12,600 bases of DNA from Candidatus Bathyarchaeota archaeon (GCA_014729945.1 WJJC01000041.1:1-12600), one strand, 5' to 3'. Positions 1-7,150 are shown, numbered from the stretch's first letter. Translations and numbers: made by a program. The notes: a model not told the origin generated them from the sequence alone.

Positions 1-215
1 ACTCCATGCAGCGGGCTTCTACATTTTCCTTCTTCTAGCTCTTTCTCCGCTTTTTTCATCTGCTTATAGGCTCTCTCCTCAGTGATGGTCACAACGCAGT
101 TAAGCTTAGGTCCATATTCTCTGAGTCTATCAAGGCTTATCTCGGTTAACTCTGTGGGGGTTATCCATCCCTGATGGATGGCATCTGATAACTCCCTTAT
201 GGACTTGAAGATCAT
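1..215 (-). CDS. Amidase-signature family protein, GatA-like (N-terminal fragment, runs off the left edge)
   Basis: The minus-strand frame starts with ATG at 215-213 and stays open to the edge, giving about 71 residues. It begins MIFKSIRELSDAIHQGWITP and continues TELTEISLDRLREYGPKLN, CVVTITEERAYKQ and CRSPLHG. This is the usual amidase-signature/GatA N-terminus: a first helix with a T-x-E-L motif, a 'D-R-(5-6 residues)-P-x-L-N' motif, and a G/S-PLHG motif just before the segment that leads to the catalytic lysine. The Ser-cisSer-Lys triad lies outside the window, so activity cannot be judged. The ATG overlaps the stop of the upstream small gene as ATGA, indicating translational coupling. Amidases of this family hydrolyse amides, or act as the GatA subunit of Gln-tRNA amidotransferase. 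With a GatC-like partner either is possible; I cannot tell a true GatA from an AtzF/allophanate-hydrolase-type amidase here. Confidence 0.85.
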   Translation of the reverse strand, partial: MIFKSIRELSDAIHQGWITPTELTEISLDRLREYGPKLNCVVTITEERAYKQMKKAEKELEEGKCRSPLHG

Positions 216-418
216 ATCCGGTCCTCTCTATATGGTTTGAATACAATCATAGGCTCATCTCCATTCTCCAATGGAACCTCTCTTACGTCTTTTAACGCAG
301 ATAAAATCGGTTCAAGTTTCTTTTCCACAGCATCCAGCTGTTCCTCGCTTAATCTATCACCGTATAACTGTTTGATACGCCTTAACATGCACTCTTTTTC
401 ATCTAATGAATCATTCAT
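212..418 (-). CDS. Small GatC/AtzG-like amidase partner subunit
   Basis: A 68-residue protein from ATG 418-416, ending in TGA at 214-212. It has one charged N-terminal helix, then LSEEQLDAVEKKLEPILSAL, then a tail containing EPMIVFKPYRED. The helix followed by an 'E-P-x-x-x-F-x-P' tail is the pattern of GatC and of AtzG-like (DUF4089-type) small subunits, which wrap around their amidase partner and stabilise it. It sits directly upstream of the amidase with a 4-base ATGA overlap, supporting an obligate complex. Start choice: ATG 418 has a GAGGG ribosome-binding sequence 10 bases upstream, rather far. In-frame ATGs at 451 and 457 would add 11-13 residues, and 451 would suit a leaderless message from the TATA at 473-480. 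Function is inferred from family pattern and context. Confidence 0.72.
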   Translation of the reverse strand: MNDSLDEKECMLRRIKQLYGDRLSEEQLDAVEKKLEPILSALKDVREVPLENGDEPMIVFKPYREDRI

Positions 419-472
419 GATGTATGATCCCTCTCTTGGCGCTAAAATCATTTTCATATCATATGTTATTAC

Positions 473-480
473 TCTATAAT
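473..480. promoter_or_regulatory. Candidate TATA element(s) between the divergent amidase operon and histidine kinase
   Basis: CTATAATT on plus reads AATTATAG on minus. It is the only good A/T-rich element in the gap. A start site about 26 bases away would fall near 502 on plus (just before TTG 514) and near 450 on minus (at ATG 451, upstream of ATG 418). One box may serve both directions, or it may be used one way only. The B-recognition element is not distinct enough to decide. Confidence 0.4.
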
Positions 481-513
481 TCTCAAATACCCAGAATCAA
501 AGCCCATATCGCA

Positions 514-2463
514 TTGACCAATACCGGCAACTCCCCTAGTGACAAGTACACCGTACTACACATCGACGACGAAGAAGAGCAACTATTCTTCGCTAAGACC
601 TTCCTAGAGGAATCAGACCCATCATTGGAGATAATCTCAGTGAATTCCATGGATGAGCTCCTAACAAGCCTAGACGACGACGTGGATTGTATAGTGGCTG
701 ATTATGTCATGCCCGGAGTAAACGGGATGGAGATCTGCCGACAGATAAAGAAACACCATGATACACCGTTTATAATGTACACAGGTAGGGGCAGTGAGGT
801 GGTAGCTGAGGCAGCTTTCAAATCTGGCGTTGATGATTATGTACGCAAGGAAGTAGATCCTAGCCACTACCAGTTACTAGCAAGACGAATCAAGAGCCAC
901 GCCGAGTCCTATCGCAGTAAACGAGACGAACACCAGTACCAGACACGGCTGGAGGGAGTTAGAAGCAAGCTTTATTTATTCGCTGATGCTGAGGATTTAG
1001 ACTCTGTTGCCTCAACCAGTTTAATGATCCTGAAAGATGTTATGGGATACAAGAATGGCTCATTCATGTTAATCGAGAATGGGAAAATAACTCCAGTCCA
1101 GTCCATGGGTGATATTCCCAGGGGTTCCATAAATTTCCCTGATCTGAGTGAAGGCATCTTTCAGAGAACTTTAGATAATCAATGGGTGCTGGTGGTTCCC
1201 TTGAGGATGGATGAAATAAACGGAGTGCTAACTTTCAACCAGTCTCAGGCATTCAACCACAGAGACTACCCTATATTAGAGGCGTTAAGTTTACTCATCG
1301 CCCAAGCAATTAACCGGGTTAAACAGGTAGAAACCATAAGCGCGTCCGAGAAACAGTTCAGAAACATAGTCGAGAACGTCCAAGACGTGATATTACTCAC
1401 CACACCTGAAGGAGCAATAAACTATATCTCCCCCTCGGCTGAGGTATTCCATTACGCTCCAGAGAGTCTTCTCGGAAAGATGTGGGAAGAACTGGTGTCT
1501 GAAGAAGATCTAGAGAAGGTAGCCAGTTTCTATAATGATTCCCTCTCCGGGAAGAAAGGCAAGATCAATGAATACAGAATCAAGGGTGGAGACGGGGAGA
1601 ATTACTGGGTGAGTCACAGCTGGGCACCGGTGATAGTTGATGGAACCGTGAAACATGTGGTTAGCGCTGTTAATGACGTAACGTGGCGTAAAAAAATAGA
1701 GAACACTCTATACACGAGCCTCGATGAATTGGAGAAAGCCAATAAGGATCTAAACGACTTCACTCACATAGTAAGTCACGACCTCAAGGCACCATTAATG
1801 ACTATTGAGAGTTTCAGCGACTTTTTACTGGAGGATTATTTTGATGTACTGGATGAGACCGGTCAAGAATACCTAGACTCTATTATTAAGGCATCAACCA
1901 ATATGCGAGCGTTAATCGACAACCTTCTAACCTTATCCCGTGTAGGTCGCCTTGATACTGAATACACCCAGGTTGATATGAATAGGTTGCTGGATGAGGT
2001 CAAAACTGAGCTCAAACCCCAAATAGAGATGAAGCAAGCGGTAATAATGGGAGAAAACTTAGGAACCATTCATACTCAACGAACTTGGATGAAACAGGTA
2101 TTGATGAACTTGGTGGGGAACGGAATTAAGTTTAACGAGACCAACCCACCAAGGGTTAAGATATGCTGTGAGGAAAACAGTGAAAATTATCACTTCAAGG
2201 TGCAGGATAATGGCATAGGGGTTCCAGAGGATCAGATGCAGCATCTGTTCAAGCTCTTTCAGCGGTTGGAGCACACACAAAAATATCCGGGAACAGGCGC
2301 AGGATTAAGTATATGTAAAAAAATCATCGAGTCCCTCGGTGGGGAGATATGGGTGGAGAGTCAGGAAGGATATGGCAGCGTATTTAACTTCACCATACCC
2401 GTGGATCCACCACAGAGTCCTAGTTACCCTTCCACAGCAGAGCCAACAAGGGTTGAAAATTAG
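514..2463 (+). CDS. Soluble hybrid sensor histidine kinase, REC-GAF-PAS-HisKA-HATPase
   Basis: A 649-residue cytosolic sensor kinase, with no signal peptide or membrane helix. Residues 12-125 are a receiver: acidic pair D18-D19, phospho-acceptor D63 in VADYVMPG, and K112. Residues about 146-271 look like GAF and 273-393 like PAS (FRNIVENVQDVILLTTPEG through NDVTWRKK). A short helix leads to the HisKA domain with H422 in VSHDLKAPL. The ATPase domain has an N-box (N532, N536), DNGIG (565-569) and GTGAGL (593-598), so all kinase motifs look intact. The receiver-first order with 'YTGRGSE' resembles kinases abundant in methanogenic and other archaea. The ligand is unknown. The likely partner is the response regulator 85 bases downstream, though that gene has its own promoter. 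Start is uncertain: the frame is open to ATG 463 and ATG 424, but both lie upstream of the candidate TATA (473-480) and add non-conserved residues. TTG 514 fits the TATA and leaves a normal short lead into the receiver. Confidence 0.88.
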   Translation: MTNTGNSPSDKYTVLHIDDEEEQLFFAKTFLEESDPSLEIISVNSMDELLTSLDDDVDCIVADYVMPGVNGMEICRQIKKHHDTPFIMYTGRGSEVVAEAAFKSGVDDYVRKEVDPSHYQLLARRIKSHAESYRSKRDEHQYQTRLEGVRSKLYLFADAEDLDSVASTSLMILKDVMGYKNGSFMLIENGKITPVQSMGDIPRGSINFPDLSEGIFQRTLDNQWVLVVPLRMDEINGVLTFNQSQAFNHRDYPILEALSLLIAQAINRVKQVETISASEKQFRNIVENVQDVILLTTPEGAINYISPSAEVFHYAPESLLGKMWEELVSEEDLEKVASFYNDSLSGKKGKINEYRIKGGDGENYWVSHSWAPVIVDGTVKHVVSAVNDVTWRKKIENTLYTSLDELEKANKDLNDFTHIVSHDLKAPLMTIESFSDFLLEDYFDVLDETGQEYLDSIIKASTNMRALIDNLLTLSRVGRLDTEYTQVDMNRLLDEVKTELKPQIEMKQAVIMGENLGTIHTQRTWMKQVLMNLVGNGIKFNETNPPRVKICCEENSENYHFKVQDNGIGVPEDQMQHLFKLFQRLEHTQKYPGTGAGLSICKKIIESLGGEIWVESQEGYGSVFNFTIPVDPPQSPSYPSTAEPTRVEN

Positions 2464-2515
2464 TGACTCGATATCCAGAATACAGAACTATATTCAATAG
2501 TATCAAGAGGTAATG

Positions 2516-2528
2516 CTTTTTATTTAAA
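2516..2528 (+). promoter_or_regulatory. TATA box of the zinc-ribbon response regulator
   Basis: CTTTTTATTTAAA centred near 2522 is a strong archaeal TATA element, preceded by the purine-rich CAAGAGG that could be a B-recognition element. The predicted start site, 26-27 bases on, falls on ATG 2549. This favours that codon and a leaderless message over the in-frame TTG at 2534. Confidence 0.62.
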
Positions 2529-2548
2529 ATGGCTTGAGACAGTCGTAT

Positions 2549-3613
2549 ATGAAGCCCGTAGATGTAGAAGGTAATGTACATGATGAGAGGGTTTACAATA
2601 TCCTCATGGTAGAAGATAACCCCAACCACTACAAGATACTTCAACGCTTCATAAAAAAATCAGAAAAACCCCTAAAGGTAGACCATGTGGTTTCCGCCCA
2701 CGAATTCTTCAACGTCTTCCTAGCTAAAAACTATGATCTGATACTCTTGGACTATAACTTGGCTCAGTACACAGGGCTTAATATATTAAAGAAGCTGAAT
2801 GAACTCCAAGTCATGACGCCCATAGTCATGGTTACCCAGCAGAAAGACCCAGAGATAGCTATAAACGCCATGAAGATGGGGGCACTGGACTATGTCATCA
2901 AGACCAAGGAAAACTTCCAGCATCTACCAGAGAAAATCTTAGCCTACGTCAATGACTACGAAAACGAGTTAGCAAACAACGATGTATTCAAGCTAAAACG
3001 ACGAAACCTTCTCAGAAACAACGATGTAAGAAAACTAGTCCAATACTTAATCTCCAATAAACAACTAGAGTTAAAGCCAGAGTCAAGCACAAAATACACT
3101 TTTTCACCCGGGCACATCGAACTAGAAACCGAGGAAGAAACACTGGAGAAGGTACTTCAGATACTGACCCTTAACAAGATGATGGTGAAGAAGCCTGTAG
3201 GTGTCAAGGTGACCTGTCCAAGGTGTGACAGTGATAACGTGGTCTCTGCCCCTGTATGCCCCAAATGTGGGGGGAAGGTATTCGTGAAAAATACCATAGG
3301 CGGCGATGAGCCTCTAAGATGCCTCAGCGGATGTGGAGAAACCTTCTCCAAGGTTAAGGTCGCCTACAAGTGTAACTCATGTTTCAAAGAATTCTCACAG
3401 GAGGAGAGTCGTTACAAACATATCTATGTCTATCAGGTGAATCCCCAGATGCTAGAGGAGTTCAAGAACGTCTTAGTGAGTAACGATGAAATGCAGCTCT
3501 GGGAAGAGAAAAACAAACAATACGCAGAGAACCTTGAGCAGACTAAACAGATGCATGAAGAGATAAGAACCCAGTTACGGGCACTGATTGAGCAGCAAAT
3601 AAAAAAGAATTAA
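2549..3613 (+). CDS. Response regulator: receiver plus eight-cysteine zinc-ribbon output (TackOD1-like) and C-terminal coiled coil
   Basis: A 354-residue protein. Residues about 15-137 are a complete receiver: E22-D23, phospho-acceptor D68 in LILLDYN, T96 and K118. A linker rich in basic and polar residues follows (about 140-215). Residues 218-285 hold four cysteine pairs: C223/C226 (CPRC), C237/C240 (CPKC), C258/C262 (C-x3-C) and C275/C278 (CNSC), enough for two zinc sites. The last 45 residues form a charged, glutamine-rich helix likely to be a coiled coil. There is no helix-turn-helix. A receiver joined to a cysteine-rich output domain recalls the TackOD1 (thaumarchaeal output domain) architecture, an identification made from memory of the pattern and not by alignment. 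It follows the hybrid kinase by 85 bases and is probably phosphorylated by it. Output could be protein or nucleic-acid binding. Its TAA stop overlaps the convergent copZ stop in the shared bases TTAA. TTG 2534 is the alternative start. Confidence 0.86.
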   Translation: MKPVDVEGNVHDERVYNILMVEDNPNHYKILQRFIKKSEKPLKVDHVVSAHEFFNVFLAKNYDLILLDYNLAQYTGLNILKKLNELQVMTPIVMVTQQKDPEIAINAMKMGALDYVIKTKENFQHLPEKILAYVNDYENELANNDVFKLKRRNLLRNNDVRKLVQYLISNKQLELKPESSTKYTFSPGHIELETEEETLEKVLQILTLNKMMVKKPVGVKVTCPRCDSDNVVSAPVCPKCGGKVFVKNTIGGDEPLRCLSGCGETFSKVKVAYKCNSCFKEFSQEESRYKHIYVYQVNPQMLEEFKNVLVSNDEMQLWEEKNKQYAENLEQTKQMHEEIRTQLRALIEQQIKKN

Positions 3614-3819
3614 ACTTGAGCCTCGTAGAGCCCGGTGTCGTTAACTGCCTTGACAAGTGACTCTTTGGTTACGTTATCCTCTGTCTCTATGACTGCAACG
3701 CCTTTCTTATGATCAACTTTAGCGGATTTTACCCCCTCAACGCCCTCCAGTGCTTTCCTTACCCTCATCTCACAGTGTTCACAACTCATTCCCGATATTT
3801 TTAACTCGATTTTCTTCAA
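3610..3819 (-). CDS. copZ: CopZ-like heavy-metal-associated (HMA) copper chaperone
   Basis: A 69-residue single HMA domain, the usual chaperone length. It begins MKKIELKISGMSCEHC and contains the metal-binding MSCEHC loop (C13 and C16), followed by a helix (RVRKALEGVEGV) and the beta strands typical of the ferredoxin-like fold. Such proteins carry Cu(I) in the cytosol and deliver it to the N-terminal HMA domains of a CopA ATPase, which here is the divergent neighbour. The start is TTG at 3819-3817, supported by a GAGG ribosome-binding site (3830-3827) seven bases upstream. The next in-frame ATG (residue 11) would cut into the domain and is rejected. Copper is inferred from the M-x-C-x-x-C motif and the CopA partner; the motif alone also fits mercury or zinc carriers. 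Confidence 0.92.
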   Translation of the reverse strand: MKKIELKISGMSCEHCEMRVRKALEGVEGVKSAKVDHKKGVAVIETEDNVTKESLVKAVNDTGLYEAQV

Positions 3820-3826
3820 CTTTGAT

Positions 3827-3830
3827 CCTC
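3827..3830 (-). promoter_or_regulatory. Ribosome-binding site deciding the TTG start of copZ
   Basis: On the minus strand GAGG is followed by ATCAAAG (7 bases) and then TTG. This spacing supports initiation at the non-ATG codon 3819. Confidence 0.55.
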
Positions 3831-3856
3831 AAAGAATGTCTTTTGGGCCGCGGGTA

Positions 3857-3879
3857 ATAAACTATCAGTGATTGTTTAT
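3857..3879. promoter_or_regulatory. Palindromic operator spanning the divergent copZ/copA promoters
   Basis: A 23-bp inverted repeat with arms ATAAAC (3857-3862) and GTTTAT (3874-3879) around a core ATCAGTGAT (3864-3872). Ten of eleven base pairs match; only 3863/3873 (T/T) fails. The left arm reads GTTTATTA on minus, the presumed copZ TATA. The right arm carries the copA TATA (TTTATA, 3875-3880). The symmetric core is not needed for either TATA and is the likely binding site of a dimeric regulator. No regulator gene of an obvious copper family adjoins it. Confidence 0.6.
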
Positions 3880-3880
3880 A
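3874..3880 (+). promoter_or_regulatory. TATA box of copA
   Basis: GTTTATA centred near 3877. A start site about 26-28 bases on falls at 3903-3905, matching GTG 3905 and arguing against the in-frame TTG 3872, which lies before the box. Confidence 0.55.
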
Positions 3881-3904
3881 CAACACCATGTCTGGATCCT
3901 ATAT

Positions 3905-6358
3905 GTGAGTAACTCAAAAGAAAAAACAGAAACCCTCGTATTACCCGTGAAGGGCATGCACTGCGCCACATGCGCCCAGAGCATATCCCAGAATCTGTAC
4001 AAGCGGGAAGGCGTCAAAAAGGCTGACGTCAACTATGGTACAGAGAAAGCTGTAATCGAATATGATCCAGATAAGATTACATTAAATGAGATCGGTGACA
4101 CCATACGAAGCCTCGAATACGAACCTGTTCTACCCAGTGAATCTGAGATCCGAGAGGTAAACATGCGTATCCTTGGGATGACCTGCGCGGCTTGCGTAGC
4201 AGCCGTCGAGAAGGCGCTGGAGCGTGTACCCGGGGTAAAGGAGGCTGTAGTTAGTCTAGCCACAGAGAAGGCTTTTGTAAGATATGATCCGGCTGTAGCC
4301 AGTATTGTTGATCTTCGTGAAGCTGTTAGGAGTCAGGGCTATGATGTTGCTGGAGAGGAGGAGGTTGATATCTATGAGCAGGAGCTTGAGAAATCGCGGA
4401 GACGTATGCTGAGGAGTTGGGTGTTTACTGTTCCCATTATGCTATGGATGATACCTCATATGCTCTATGGTGTAGCATGGCCAAACCACTTCATATTCAA
4501 TCTGGGCGTTACTGTTATCAGCGCGCCAGCTATTTTCTGGGTGGGTTTGCCCACAATAAAGAGTGCTTGGGCTGCTGTTACACATTGTACAGCCAATATG
4601 GATGTGCTAATAGCGATGGGCACAATAATCGCGTGGTTAACTGGTCCAGCTAGCTTTATTTCACCTCTTTTCAACTACGCTGGTAGCAGCACCATGATAC
4701 TCAGCTTCAACCTCACAGGAAAGTATTATGAGGCATTAGCCAAAGGCCAGAGCAGTCAAGCAATCAGACAGTTGTTAAAGATGGAGGCAAAATCCGCTCT
4801 TATCCTACGTGATGGGGATGAAAAAGAGATCCCAGTTGAGCAGGTGAGTGAGGGGGGTGTTATGATCGTCAAACCTGGTGAGAAGATTCCAACCGATGGT
4901 GTTGTGATTCGCGGGGATAGCCGTGTTGATGAGTCAATCGCCACCGGTGAATCAATGCCCGTCCATAAAGAGGTTGGTGATGAGGTAATTGGGGCCACTA
5001 TAAATCAGGAAGGATTGTTGCATGTTGAGGCAACGCGCATCGGTAAGGATACTTTCCTAGCCCAGATAATCAGAATGGTGGAGGAAGCTCAGGGAACCAA
5101 GGTTCCCATACAGCAGTTCGCTGATGAAGTTATCGCCATCTTTGTACCCAGTGTGATAGCTGTAGCCTTCTTAACCCTTATCAGTTGGATATTATTACCT
5201 GGACCCTTTAACCGTGTGCTTACCTGGGGTAATACATTCATTCCATGGGTAAACGTGAATCAACCACAATTGATGCTGGCTATCAGTGCAATGATAAGCG
5301 TACTTGTAATCGCTTGTCCATGCAGCCTTGGATTAGCTACACCCACCGCTTTGATGGTTGGTACAGGTATGGGTGCCAGTAATGGGATATTGATCAGGAG
5401 AGGAGAAGCCATCCAGACAATGAAAGAAGTGAGAGCCATAGTATTGGATAAGACTGGGACTATAACCAAGGGTCAGCCAGAGGTAACCGATGTAATAGGC
5501 GATGAACAGATACTGTATTATGCGGGTAGCTTGGAGCAGGGCTCAGAGCATCCATTAGCCAGTGCAATCGTCCGTAGCGCCATGGATCAGGGAGTAGAAT
5601 TAACTCAACCAGATGACTTCCAAGCCGTAAAGGGACATGGGGTTAGGGGTGTTATAGATGGGAAACGGATTGTCGTCGGTAAACCCAATCTACTAGATGA
5701 TTTCAGTGAAAAGCTTGAGGTAGAGTTCTCTAAGCTCCAGAAAGAAGCCAAGACCGTCGTAGTTGTTGGAATAGACGGCGAAGAAGCAGGAATCATCGCA
5801 ATCGCTGACACGGTGAAAGAAGACTCTGTTAAAGCTATACAAGAGTTAAAAAAACTAGGGATGAAACCCATAATGCTTACAGGTGACAATCAGGCAACAG
5901 CTGAGGCAGTAGCGAAAACAGTGGCTATAGATGAAGTCTATGCGGAGGTAATGCCTGATGAAAAGGTAGAGGCTGTTAAAAGAGCTCAGGATGAATATGG
6001 GATGGTTGCTATGGTGGGAGACGGCATTAATGATGCCCCGGCTCTAGCTCAGGCAAATGTCGGTATAGCTATTGGGACAGGAACTGATGTGGCTATCGAA
6101 TCTGGGGATGTTATCTTAGTAAGAGGCGACTTAACTGGATTAGTTACTGCTATTAACCTGAGTAATGCTACTTTTGATAAGATCAAACAAAACCTATTCT
6201 GGGCCTTCTTCTACAACGTAATCAGCATACCCGTAGCTGTAATGGGTCTGCTTCACCCGGTTATAGCGGAATCAGCCATGGCGTTAAGCAGTATCTCAGT
6301 AGTCACAAACGCGAATCTGCTGAGACGATCAAAAATTAAGCCCCACTATACTGATTAA
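3905..6358 (+). CDS. copA: Cu(I)-exporting P1B-type ATPase
   Basis: An 817-residue membrane pump that uses ATP to move Cu(I) out of the cytosol. It has two N-terminal HMA domains with GMHCATC (C20, C23) and GMTCAAC (C94, C97). Then come the first membrane helices, the actuator domain with TGE (347-349), the metal-site helix with CPC (471-473), the phosphorylation site D515 in DKTGT, the SEHPLA motif (H549-P550) of the nucleotide domain, TGDN (659-662) and GDGINDAP (from 705). Helix 7 has the Y770-N771 pair and helix 8 has M792 with S795/S796. CPC, YN and MxxSS together are the signature of the Cu(I) subclass, so copper is better supported than zinc or cadmium. All catalytic residues are present. 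It is divergent from copZ across a shared operator, a common chaperone-pump pairing. The start GTG 3905 is chosen from TATA spacing; TTG 3872 would add 11 residues. Confidence 0.95.
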   Translation: MSNSKEKTETLVLPVKGMHCATCAQSISQNLYKREGVKKADVNYGTEKAVIEYDPDKITLNEIGDTIRSLEYEPVLPSESEIREVNMRILGMTCAACVAAVEKALERVPGVKEAVVSLATEKAFVRYDPAVASIVDLREAVRSQGYDVAGEEEVDIYEQELEKSRRRMLRSWVFTVPIMLWMIPHMLYGVAWPNHFIFNLGVTVISAPAIFWVGLPTIKSAWAAVTHCTANMDVLIAMGTIIAWLTGPASFISPLFNYAGSSTMILSFNLTGKYYEALAKGQSSQAIRQLLKMEAKSALILRDGDEKEIPVEQVSEGGVMIVKPGEKIPTDGVVIRGDSRVDESIATGESMPVHKEVGDEVIGATINQEGLLHVEATRIGKDTFLAQIIRMVEEAQGTKVPIQQFADEVIAIFVPSVIAVAFLTLISWILLPGPFNRVLTWGNTFIPWVNVNQPQLMLAISAMISVLVIACPCSLGLATPTALMVGTGMGASNGILIRRGEAIQTMKEVRAIVLDKTGTITKGQPEVTDVIGDEQILYYAGSLEQGSEHPLASAIVRSAMDQGVELTQPDDFQAVKGHGVRGVIDGKRIVVGKPNLLDDFSEKLEVEFSKLQKEAKTVVVVGIDGEEAGIIAIADTVKEDSVKAIQELKKLGMKPIMLTGDNQATAEAVAKTVAIDEVYAEVMPDEKVEAVKRAQDEYGMVAMVGDGINDAPALAQANVGIAIGTGTDVAIESGDVILVRGDLTGLVTAINLSNATFDKIKQNLFWAFFYNVISIPVAVMGLLHPVIAESAMALSSISVVTNANLLRRSKIKPHYTD

Positions 6359-6379
6359 AGACGTACCTATGTCTAATCT

Positions 6380-6574
6380 TTATGTAATAATATAGATAGT
6401 AGGACTCAGGCTCTTTTTGTCTGTTTCCTCAGCTACGGTGAACTCGGATTCTAAACTAATCATGTAACTGTATTCTGCCTTCAGAAGTCTTCTCAGTTGA
6501 TAACTTGATCGTTTGACTCTATCTTGATATCCGAAGAAACTGACATAGATGCCTGCTTCCACCCGTTCCTTCAT
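6380..6574 (-). CDS. Small protein of unknown function, second gene of a coupled pair
   Basis: A 64-residue frame beginning MKERVEAGIYVSFFGYQDR and ending in TAA at 6382-6380. It is basic and aromatic in its first half (KRSSYQLRRLLKAEYSYM) and more acidic and serine/threonine-rich in the second half. I see no membrane helix, signal peptide, cysteine pair or known motif. Its ATG (6574-6572) overlaps the TGA stop of the preceding frame as ATGA, the same coupling as in the two recognised operons of this window, which is the main reason to treat it as a gene. It converges on copA with 21 bases between stops. No function can be assigned. Confidence 0.5.
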   Translation of the reverse strand: MKERVEAGIYVSFFGYQDRVKRSSYQLRRLLKAEYSYMISLESEFTVAEETDKKSLSPTIYIIT

Positions 6575-6708
6575 GCTTCGAAAAAAACCTCATGAGCATC
6601 AGTTTTTAATTTTCTATATTTATCTAGATTATGTCTTGCGTGGTAGTCATCATTAGCGATTAATCGCATTGCCTTATTTAATGTATTTTGAAATTCACGT
6701 CGAGTCAT
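6571..6708 (-). CDS. Very small basic protein (45 aa), first gene of the coupled pair
   Basis: A short frame from ATG 6708-6706 to TGA 6573-6571. It begins MTRREFQNTLNKAMRLIAND and ends KTDAHEVFFEA. It is mostly charged, probably helical, with three histidines (two in DYHARHNLDKYRK), no cysteine and no membrane segment. Support for a real gene: a TATA element at 6733-6740, about 28 bases before the ATG; a possible AGGT ribosome-binding sequence just upstream of the ATG; and the ATGA overlap with the next frame. I do not recognise the family. A small two-gene unit of this size could be a toxin-antitoxin-like or regulatory pair, but nothing in the residues demonstrates that. Confidence 0.45.
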   Translation of the reverse strand: MTRREFQNTLNKAMRLIANDDYHARHNLDKYRKLKTDAHEVFFEA

Positions 6709-6732
6709 ATTAACCTGACCTAGATTCCTAGG

Positions 6733-6740
6733 TTTTTAAA
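6733..6740 (-). promoter_or_regulatory. TATA box of the small coupled gene pair
   Basis: TTTAAAAA on the minus strand, centred about 28 bases before ATG 6708. It is also part of a spaced inverted repeat (TAGGTTT 6729-6735 and AAACCTA 6782-6788). Confidence 0.42.
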
Positions 6741-6821
6741 CTGGGGCATCTGAGGACTTTAATCAATATTTCTAGTGTTTTAAACCTATAAATCAACAAC
6801 TATTGATGATAAATTCTATGG

Positions 6822-6842
6822 AAAAAATGGATGTACTAAAAA
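6822..6842 (-). terminator. Candidate T-tract terminator of the lysine-rich coiled-coil gene
   Basis: Read on minus, just after the stop at 6852, there is a run of five T (6842-6838) and then a run of six T (6827-6822). Archaeal termination commonly occurs at such oligo-T runs without a hairpin. Confidence 0.4.
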
Positions 6843-6851
6843 GGAATAGGA

Positions 6852-7118
6852 TTATTTCCAGATATCTTCAAGTTCCTTTATTGACTTGTTAGCCTTCTTT
6901 TTAAGCTCATTCAGTGATTTCTTGGTTTTTTCTTCTGCTTTTTTTATGTCTTTTTCAAGGTCTTTTACTTGTTTTTGACCCCTTTCTCGTAGATCTTTTG
7001 CTTTTTTCTTTAATTCTTCCTTCTTTTTTCCTGTGCTCTGTTTTGCTTCTTTAATTAGATCTTGAGCTCTTTCTTCCCATTTTTCTAGTTTTTTCTTTGC
7101 GTCTTTAGGTATTGACAT
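6852..7118 (-). CDS. Lysine-rich coiled-coil protein, function unknown
   Basis: An 88-residue protein beginning MSIPKDAKKKLEKWEERAQD and ending ELEDIWK. Nearly the whole chain is a predicted amphipathic helix with repeated K-K/E-E patches and hydrophobic positions at 3-4 residue spacing (for example DLEKDIKKAEEKTKKSLNEL). It is strongly basic overall and has no cysteine, glycine-rich loop or membrane segment; the only proline is near the start. Such proteins may bind nucleic acid, membranes or polyphosphate, or act as desiccation/osmotic-stress proteins; the sequence does not choose among these. It has its own strong TATA at 7138-7149 and a T-tract terminator, so it is a single-gene unit. The start is ATG 7118-7116, matching the leaderless position. 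Confidence 0.75.
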   Translation of the reverse strand: MSIPKDAKKKLEKWEERAQDLIKEAKQSTGKKKEELKKKAKDLRERGQKQVKDLEKDIKKAEEKTKKSLNELKKKANKSIKELEDIWK

Positions 7119-7137
7119 AGATAATAAAAGAAATCAC

Positions 7138-7149
7138 TTTATATAAACA
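7138..7149 (-). promoter_or_regulatory. TATA box of the lysine-rich coiled-coil gene
   Basis: GTTTATATAAAG on the minus strand, centred about 26 bases before ATG 7118. It is among the best TATA matches in the window and predicts a leaderless message. Confidence 0.65.
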
Positions 7150-7150
7150 G

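Noticed and set aside
424..513. Upstream starts of the histidine kinase at ATG 424 and ATG 463
   Set aside because: They lie before the only good TATA of the gap and add residues with no domain character. They cannot be excluded without 5' end data.
4033..5889. Several 69-94 codon antisense frames inside copA
   Set aside because: The proteins have shadow-frame composition and no recognisable domain, while copA is certain in the opposite strand.
6801..6850. C/D-box small RNA suggested by TTGATGAT near 6803
   Set aside because: The C box lacks the purine at its first position, and no matching CTGA D box lies at a suitable distance.
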